Of a stretch of DNA of 64,000 nt, positions 57,495 through 64,000 are shown piece after piece. Within the stretch, counting starts at the first letter, position 1. Every line of letters begins with the position of its first letter. A program made the position numbers and the translations under genes. The DNA is from Dryococelus australis. Lineage: Eukaryota > Arthropoda > Insecta > Phasmatodea > Phasmatidae. Under the pieces are notes generated by a model. That model saw nothing but the letters and a program-made list of their open reading frames with translations, did not search any database and was not told the DNA's origin. Location: NCBI GenBank assembly GCA_029891345.1, contig CM056995.1:82151895-82215894 (forward strand). The letters run 5' to 3'.

Positions 57495-58400
57495 CCTATC
57501 TACTTTCCTGCCTTATGTAACGAAGTATTTCGAGATCATTGTAAATGTTGACTAATCTAGGTTTGAAGCAACTATAAAATTATGATGTTAGTTGGCGTAT
57601 TTTATCTATATCAAAGATTGAATCTGTTGAAAATTCAATCGTAGTCAAACACGCTCATCTCTGTTGATCATGTGACTTTGCGACGTAGTGACAGGTAGGG
57701 TCATGTTTAGAATATGAAGATCGGTCTAGCTCATCTTTAGTCAATGCATCTATCCTACACTTAAACCCGCGTGCTACGATGAAAGTTTTCTTCGAAGATT
57801 CCATGCAAGCTTGCTAGGCCGTTGCCACAGATTGTTGCAAGAGTTGGCCCGACTGCTAGCCGTTTTAATGGAGGTTTTGGTAATTGGTCACGTGCAACTT
57901 TCAGAGTAAGGTTTCCTAAACGGTGTTAATTCTAGCAGGTCAAAAATAAGGCGATGTCGTGTGGTTATTTCATTCTAAGAAACAAATGATTAGGACGTTC
58001 AACAAGAATAAATAAACACCAAGTAAGGAAAAACAATTGGGTTTGACTGTGTTGGGGACACGGCCGTTTGTTTTGCGTGAATACGTCTACGTTGACGCGC
58101 TCGGACGCCTTGACGTCATTTTTTAGGTTCCTGGCACTGCTTCACTCAATAATATGGGGTATTAAGGGTATCACTGGATTTCTTTTAAGATCTTCTTTCC
58201 AACCGTATACGATTTCTGTATTTCAACTTGGCTTTTTGACGAATATAAGCCGACAATGTGTTAAGTTTTCTTAGTTTTTTTTACATTAAACTCATACAAT
58301 TTCACCATAACCACATCATACAAATGTTTTTATACACGAAATCGATAGTTCTTGACGAGAGTTGTCGACTAAAACCTAAACGATGCGGCGAAACGAACTC
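57495..58400. other. Gene-free stretch
   Basis: No recognised feature. Confidence 0.4.
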
Positions 58401-58407
58401 AAAATTG

Positions 58408-58427
58408 CCCCCCCCCCCCCCCCCCCC
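58408..58427. repeat. Poly-C tract (20 C)
   Basis: An uninterrupted run of 20 C. It produces the Gly or Pro run in overlapping frames. Confidence 0.95.
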
Positions 58428-59575
58428 GGCTGCGCTCAATTCTTCGCAGTCCTCACTCAATGGAAAATATTCTTTGGTCCGTTGGCAATCGAGTGGTGTA
58501 ATTGAATTATGAATGTAGATGATATATTTGGAGCTGCAATGCCAAACTCTAACCCCCGATTTTGTTATCATCGAACTTTCTGGATTGCCTCCCACTATGG
58601 TCGCAAATTTAATGACGTATTCAAGTAAAAACACAGAAATGTGGTCTATGGACGCCACAACAGCGTCGTGTGAAAATTACGGCGTATGTTCCCGTTTATT
58701 TAATACAAAAATGTCCAGTTATCAGAAAGCAAAATTTAGGCATTTTGCATTAACGAATACTATGAGCGAAGTCCGTTCTGAAACCACACCATAGTTGAAT
58801 AAGTAAAATCGAAACAACTGCGGGCATATTTACTTCGTGGCAAAAAGTGTCGTGTGGCAGGACATTACATAGTAACCTCCATAGGCCTACCGGCTTGCAC
58901 GCAGGCACTGATAGCAGGTATTGTAGAAGCTTGTACGAAACTCTTTATTGTGACGCACATGGTTTTACATACAAGAAAGTCACGCTTGTTATGGCTCAGC
59001 CAAGTTTCAAACCCGGTACCACGTGGTCCGGAAACAACATGGCGACATCGGTCGTGGGGGCGTCCTATTTACTTAGTTACGCGTTCTATGTGTACACGCG
59101 GGGAGAATTTTTTTTCTCACAAGCTGAACTCGAAAGACTTCGATCATCAAAACGCACTGCTACTCTTGATAAAACTATTGGAATTTTGAAATTCTAAGTT
59201 GGATCGCGCGGATGGAGTAATCCCATTTGTACCTCCCCTGACGCGGCAATCATACATTACAACTGTTCCCGTCACGGCTGTTATAAGGAACAGCGAGAGG
59301 GTGGTGGGGTGGGAAATGGGAAAAGGGGGTAGGGGGTGTTCCATCTCCTGGTAGGGTCGCGAGTAATCTGGAAAATGTCCAAGTTTGTGGAACGGGTGGC
59401 GGCCAACTTGGGGAACATACCTGATTACTTAACGACATCAAAACCCCTCCCCCATCCTTTCCAACCCCAACCTTCCCGTCTGACGTCCGACAGCTGCCTA
59501 CCTTCAGCGCTGGCCGTAGGCCTCGCAAGAATAATATACTGAGACCACCCATTTACGTCCTCGCACATTCCTTAG
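58428..59575. other. GC-mixed stretch with unconvincing frames
   Basis: Plus-strand frames at 58519-58794 and 58847-59197 start with ATG and have mixed composition, but I recognise no domain and the two are separated by stops. An island near 59020-59080 is CpG-richer. A host exon cannot be excluded. Confidence 0.25.
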
Positions 59576-59975
59576 CAAAAAATATGTTTTTATTCTTACT
59601 GTTATCGTGTCATGCTAATTAATTAGGCTTTGAGAGGTTAAGCTCGACACGTACTGAGTATGGCTAGTTATCGTCTCATTGCTGGACTTCATCGTAAAAA
59701 GAAGCATTTCAGAACTTCCTAAACAGTATGGAAAATGTACCATATCAGGCTACAAATATAAAAATGTTTCTATGTAAAGTTGGGGACTTAAGCACGAATT
59801 TAACACTTTTTGAACAAATGTAGGAATGTTACCACTAACGTATGAATTAAACTTAACTTGTCATGCTTTCTCGTGTGTATACAATGACATGGTAAATTAC
59901 AGAACAATTTAATAATGTGTCAATTTGTACAAGTAGAACAACAGTGCGACCAGAGGAAAGGCAACACTCGTGATA

Positions 59976-60221
59976 TAGGCTGTTCGCGACAAAGTGAGAA
60001 CTTTTAAGACCCTAGTTACTTTTTTTCTTTCAGCCATTTTCTATCCTTTAACCGCCTTTTTAAATAATTATTGATTTGTAAGTAATAAACATGGTATGTA
60101 TGTATATTCCACTGCACTCGGAAATTAACGTCTACAGTAAGGCCAAAAATAAAATATATTAGTGGGTATTATTTCTGATGAGAGGGCTTTCAAAAGTTCA
60201 CTTTACCGTGAATAGTCTATA
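59976..60221 (+). mobile_element. MITE family A, short variant A6
   Basis: The left end TAGGCTGTTCGCGACAAAGT and right end TTCACTTTACCGTGAATAGT are family A termini on a 246-bp element with an unrelated interior. Compare the short variant at 16198-16429. TA flanks the left end. Confidence 0.65.
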
Positions 60222-60835
60222 GCAGACATAACTCCACACTTGAGTTGACATAGAAAACACGAACAATTTTCAGAGATTGTTTAGGTATGTATGCATGCAC
60301 AATGTACTAGGAATGCTGCCACAGCTACTAAGGAAACACAGGAAAACTCTTAATTTTTATTTTTTTAATGCTATACATACATGGTTGACGGCCGCAATTC
60401 ACCAAACAACAATAATACGGAGCGAAATGTTTCCTTTTCCGACAATTTGCCAAATTTTTAATTTCCGAGAGATTGGGGCCTTTCGACGTTTATTTTCCTG
60501 CATTAATGCAAAATCGTCTCAAAAATATATTTTTTTGTATTTTTTATTGACAGTTGTAAGTAAACACTGACAGTGTGTACGGGCGATCATTACACCGTAG
60601 CTTCAGTAATTAAGCACGAAATTAATTAAATACTTACGTTTAGTAAATACCGGACTTGAAGAAGAATATTGTCTATGTTGAATCCCTACTATTTAGACCA
60701 TATTAACATAGCGTGGTGGCTGTTTTTCTCAAAACTTTAGAAGTCCCCAGCGCTGTATTCAATCAAATGACACCGTTAAAATGTTCATTGAGATTGAAGA
60801 ATCGTAGTTTGTCTGACTCTTATAGACCATCGCTT
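60222..60835. other. Gene-free stretch
   Basis: No recognised feature. Confidence 0.4.
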
Positions 60836-60839
60836 CTCA

Positions 60840-61108
60840 GGTATTTTATGCTGGTGAAGTGTAGTGTATAGATTTGGGCTGCTCTTAACAACGAGCTCTT
60901 GAAAGCCGGCGAGGGTGCAACGAGATGAAGCAACGCAGGGATGCAAGGACGGGAGAAACGGGAGATCCCCGACAAAACCCGCCAACCAGCGGCGTTGTCC
61001 GTCATGATCTACACGTGCGAAAATTTGGGAGTAGCTTCGCCGGGAATCGAATCCAGTTCGCCTTGGTGGAAGGCAAGCGTTCTAGCTTCTACAACAACGC
61101 GGCCTCTT
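60840..61108 (-). mobile_element. tRNA-derived SINE (minus)
   Basis: On the minus strand the box-B-like GATTCGATTCCCGG and body words GGCGGGTTTTGTCGGG and TCTCCCGTTTCTCCCG match the SINE at 29010-29272. The box A region is more degraded. Confidence 0.75.
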
Positions 61109-61168
61109 AAGTTGGTGAATATAAGTGTTTTTTGTGGTGAGCAGGCGTAATATGTTACATCCACCTAC

Positions 61169-61170
<2 letters not shown>

Positions 61171-61235
<65 letters not shown>
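61171..61235. repeat. (TA)n microsatellite
   Basis: About 65 bases of uninterrupted TA. Confidence 0.97.
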
Positions 61236-61237
<2 letters not shown>

Positions 61238-61704
61238 CTCTTCTCAACATTTCCTCTTAGCTGATCGTAAGAGGATGTTTGCAGACCGAAGCATCCTTAC
61301 ATATTACTGAATATCATTAAATATTTCCTTGCCGAGGGGTCGGGTACCTTCAGGCCACCAAGGTAATTATTACGGTATAAGCTCCTACTTGTAATGTAGG
61401 CTTTCGAATGAAACTAAGTGGTACTGAATAACTTCCACATCACGCTGTCTTTTAAATAATTCGCTTTTCAAACGAATGAACTTATGAGCACACGGATTTG
61501 AGGCCAATCACAGAGAAAATCTAAGAACCTCTTCGTTGTTGCGCCTACCATTCAAATTTGAGTGAACTTATTTCGGTTTATAAGCTCTTTTTACATAATA
61601 TAATGGAATAGCAGAATTTAAACATGAGGTATCCTTTGCGTTGAAGTTACCATAAGAGACTCAAGACAAGAAAAATGCAACTTGGATACATAATTTTTGC
61701 AATA

Positions 61705-61911
61705 ACACTGATGGTCATTAAAATTGCGGCACCGAGAAAGACGTGAGTTATCACAACCAGATTTATTAGGCAGAATACCCATCACACACAGGCGACATGA
61801 TTGCAGCTTGGTACGACGTATAAAAACACAGGGAAGTCACTACTGTGTAGCTCCACCATTGGGGGGGGGGGGCAATAACCGCGCGTACACGACGCGGCAT
61901 AGAGAGGAAGC
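61705..61911 (-). pseudogene. Tc1-like element end and transposase C-terminus
   Basis: The end ACACTGATGGTCATTAAAAT resembles terminal repeats of Tc1-like elements in orthopteroid insects. On the minus strand SMPRRVRAVIA is readable near 61900, the usual last block of a Tc1 transposase, ending in a 12-G run at 61861-61872. The rest of the transposase continues at 62470 beyond an inserted block. Confidence 0.7.
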
Positions 61912-62465
61912 GTGAGTGAGTGAATCAAGATATTTGGGCGGCTCTTCTTGACCTTTGCCGAGGGTGGGGGGAGGGGGTCCTCCCGTCTAAGGCAAAGGTG
62001 AATAAGCGAGGGAGCAATACGGGCGACACTAACACGCACTTCTAGCGCCTCATCTCTCCTACGCGCAAGACGTGCAGTGGTTCCGTCGTAACGCTGTACT
62101 GTGCAAGTTATATCTGTATCATAGGGGTTTTATTGCACGTAATAAAATCCCTCTGACTAATCTACGTCCTTATTTCTGTACTTTTCTCCTGCCACTTAAG
62201 GAAACTGCATAGGTAAGCTTTAAAAATGCAATATTTGACAATTTTAATTTTTTTTCTCCAAGAATACACTTAATATGACAAACGTAAAAAAAATAGGGGC
62301 ATAGATAATTGTTTTTAAATCTTTTCTGACAAAAAGTCGCATTTGCAGAACACGTATTTACCGAGACACGTGTATTCTGTCAAACAACTATTACACAAAA
62401 AAGGGGGGGGGGGGAGTTCATCCCACTCTTAACTGTGAGGTCTTGAGAGCCGGTGAAGGTTGATA
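61912..62465 (-). mobile_element. Inserted SINE-derived block
   Basis: Both edges carry SINE tail text in minus orientation: GAGTGAGTGAATCAAGATAT then TTGGGCGGCTC on the left, and GAGGTCTTGAGAGCCGGTGA on the right. Between them lie GGGAGCAATACGGGCGACAC (shared with the 13.1-kb SINE tail), AT-rich DNA and a 12-G run (62403-62414). It is probably more than one SINE insertion. Confidence 0.55.
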
Positions 62466-62960
62466 GCAAGAGACTTGGAATGTATGTTTTGGGCATCTCT
62501 GCCCACGCTGTTCTGATGCGTGCCCAAAGTTCATCCACTGTGACTGCGGGTGTCTGTGGCAGGCCAGTCGTCGTTCGACGCATCGACGAGTTATCAATGG
62601 GCAAGAGATCCAGTGAATGCGCAGGCCAAGGAAGCAATGTGACTCGGTGGCCATTCAGAAACCTTCGGACGATGTTCCACGTGCGGTCGTGCAGTGTCCT
62701 GTTGGAACAGGGTCCCAGGATGGCCCGTGAGAAAGATAAGGGTCAACGACAGGCTCCAACACTTCCGTTGATCAGCGCACCAGCGATGTCAACTAGGCGC
62801 GAGCGGGATTGGAGTCCGATGGAACCTCATACCATGACGCTAGGGGCATAACGCAGGACTCGGCTAGGCGTGCGCAAAGGTGCCGCCAGACTTGGTTGCA
62901 ACAATCGTGAGGCGAGCATGAGCGTGACTTTGGCAACGTGTTGTGTACCACACAAGGTGC
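62466..62960 (-). pseudogene. Tc1-like transposase relic, main part
   Basis: On the minus strand a block starting PSVMV and continuing GSIGLQSRSRLVDIAGALI is readable near 62850-62780. FQQDTARPHV with a catalytic Asp lies near 62705, LLPWPAHSLDLLPID near 62630, and ELWARIRTAWAEMPK near 62540. A stop replaces the usual Trp after PSVMV, a frameshift follows RPHV, and the catalytic Glu position reads ID rather than IE. It is dead. It joins in order to 61705-61911 if the inserted block is skipped. Confidence 0.8.
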
Positions 62961-63258
62961 TATAGTCTATTCGGGGTCTCTTCGCATTTTCCGAATCAAA
63001 CCTTTGAAAAATCACCCCATGTGTGATGTGTTTGGTTGTTCTCTAGATATGTCGTACATAACAAGCATTTTATAATTATTTTAACATAAAATCGGCTCTC
63101 AAAAGCAGCCCAGATCTCTCCACTCACTGTTAACATAAAAATATTTACTTTTCGTTAAATTTACATTTTACTTGTATCTTAATTACAAACTATAATGTTT
63201 CATTTATAAACAATACGGATAAAAACAATGAGAAAATAGGTGCGTTAGTAATGGCTAT
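62961..63258 (+). mobile_element. Repeat family B, copy 4 (truncated)
   Basis: Starts TATAGTCTATTCGGGGTCTC and has ATCAAACCTTTGAAAAATCA as in the other copies. It lacks the right 150 bp and gives way to MITE A copy 5. Confidence 0.7.
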
Positions 63259-63259
63259 T

Positions 63260-63517
63260 AAAGGCTGTTTACGGTAAAATGGGCACTTTTAAAAGCCCTG
63301 CTCAAGATATACTTGTATGCTCATTATGTTTTCTTTTTTGCTTATATCAAATTAACATTGTCGTGGGGCGTCATCACTTCATTCATGCGTCGATCAAGTG
63401 GAACTATGAAATTATTAGAAGAATAAATATTTTACATATCTTTCCGTTTTTGCATTTCGATGCATTAAAAAATCAAAGCGAAAGAAATTATTTCAGTTAA
63501 CAGAAATGCACTATCTA
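63260..63517 (+). mobile_element. MITE family A, copy A5 (cut by Tc1)
   Basis: The left end AGGCTGTTTACGGTAAAATG and the family order are present to about 60% of full length. The copy stops at a TA (63516-63517) where the Tc1 element begins. Confidence 0.75.
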
Positions 63518-64000
63518 CCAAAAAGTAATTGGACATCTGTCCACAATGTTTTCTCGGTGGTTGTCATCTCGTTAGAATCTCGTAGGGCCACCTCTAGCGG
63601 TTATAACAGTAGTCCCTCTGACTGGTATGCTCTCTACGAGTGTTTGCAAGACATCCACAGGGATTCGTCGCCATTCCTCTTGCAACCATTCCATGAGTTG
63701 AGCAGTGGACTTTGGCCGCGCCTGACGAGCCCTCACCCAGCGATCCAATTTGCCCCAAAGATGTTCTATAGGGCTGAGATCGGAGCTCTGGGCGGGCCAG
63801 TCTAATCGGCGAACATTGTTATCGGCGTACCACTACATAGTAACACTTGAAACATGGCAACTGGCATTGTCATCTTGGAAGTAACACGGGTCCATTCCGT
63901 AAAAACGCCACAATGTTGGGAGCATTTCATTGTCCAAAATGTTACAATAGGCCTTTGTGTTCATGCTACCACGGACAAACACCAGCGGTCCTACGCCGAA
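63518..64000 (-). mobile_element. Tc1 element, partial at window edge
   Basis: The terminal CCAAAAAGTAATTGGACATC is a typical Tc1-like end, and TA (63516-63517) precedes it. The transposase lies within it on the minus strand. The other end is beyond the window. Confidence 0.85.
63572..64000 (-). pseudogene. Tc1-type DDE transposase, C-terminal two-thirds, one stop
   Basis: Read on the minus strand from the window edge, one continuous frame gives the catalytic region. FQDDNASCHV holds the second Asp, SPIEHLWGKLDRWV the Glu, and 34 residues separate them (DD34E). The protein ends ARGGPTRF before TAA at 63572-63574. The only visible defect is an in-frame TAG at 63833-63835, where relatives have a Gln codon. 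This is the youngest-looking transposase in the window. The N-terminal part lies outside. Confidence 0.9.

Noticed and set aside
58302-58658. 118-codon minus-strand frame with a Gly run
   Set aside because: The Gly run is the 20-C tract, and I found no recognisable domain on either side.

Overview
The window looks like non-coding, repeat-dense DNA from a large arthropod nuclear genome, most likely a hemimetabolous (orthopteroid-type) insect. The evidence is AT-rich sequence with long gene-free stretches, microsatellites, tRNA-derived SINEs with Pol III boxes A and B, several Tc1/mariner relics, many TA-flanked MITEs, a PIF/Harbinger-type element and a decayed Polinton/Maverick DNA polymerase B. 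I cannot name the species. No intact, confidently recognisable host gene is present. The best host-type coding candidate is a C2H2 zinc-finger open frame (4693-5475, minus).

Layout. 1-11 kb: a 163-bp TA-flanked MITE, repeat family B, the zinc-finger frame, and a Tc1 transposase relic (from about 9160) split by a 741-bp TIR element called family C. 11-19 kb: low-copy DNA, SINEs, and several copies of MITE family A (about 420 bp, plus about 240-bp short forms). 19.8-23.5 kb: inverted 61-bp minisatellites (element D), then a second family C copy split by a 534-bp mariner-like element whose empty site survives in the first copy. 23.7-24.1 kb: an array of 38-bp units, each carrying an antisense Pol III box A. 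24-36 kb: mostly low-copy AT-rich DNA, one SINE, weak coding-like fragments and a 753-bp TIR element. 36.8-37.2 kb: five almost identical 83-bp tandem units. 39.5-41.1 kb: the scrambled Polinton polB relic. 41.3-42.8 kb: three kinds of degenerate short-motif repeat. 43.1-44.9 kb: an unrecognised relic with TAATG-overlapping frames, interrupted by a 1,008-bp TTA-flanked element. 47.66-55.12 kb: a 7.46-kb foldback element. 56.4-64 kb: a second dense nest of MITEs, SINEs and Tc1 relics.

How the parts relate. The window is a stratigraphy of insertions: SINE in Tc1, family C in Tc1, mariner-like element in family C, and Tc1 in MITE A beside MITE B. Several of these can be ordered because a broken reading frame or a paralogous empty site shows the state before insertion. 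The least explained pieces are the 7.46-kb foldback element, the relic at 43.1-44.9 kb, and the box-A minisatellite. Family names and boundaries were read by eye without alignment software, so boundaries may be off by some bases.
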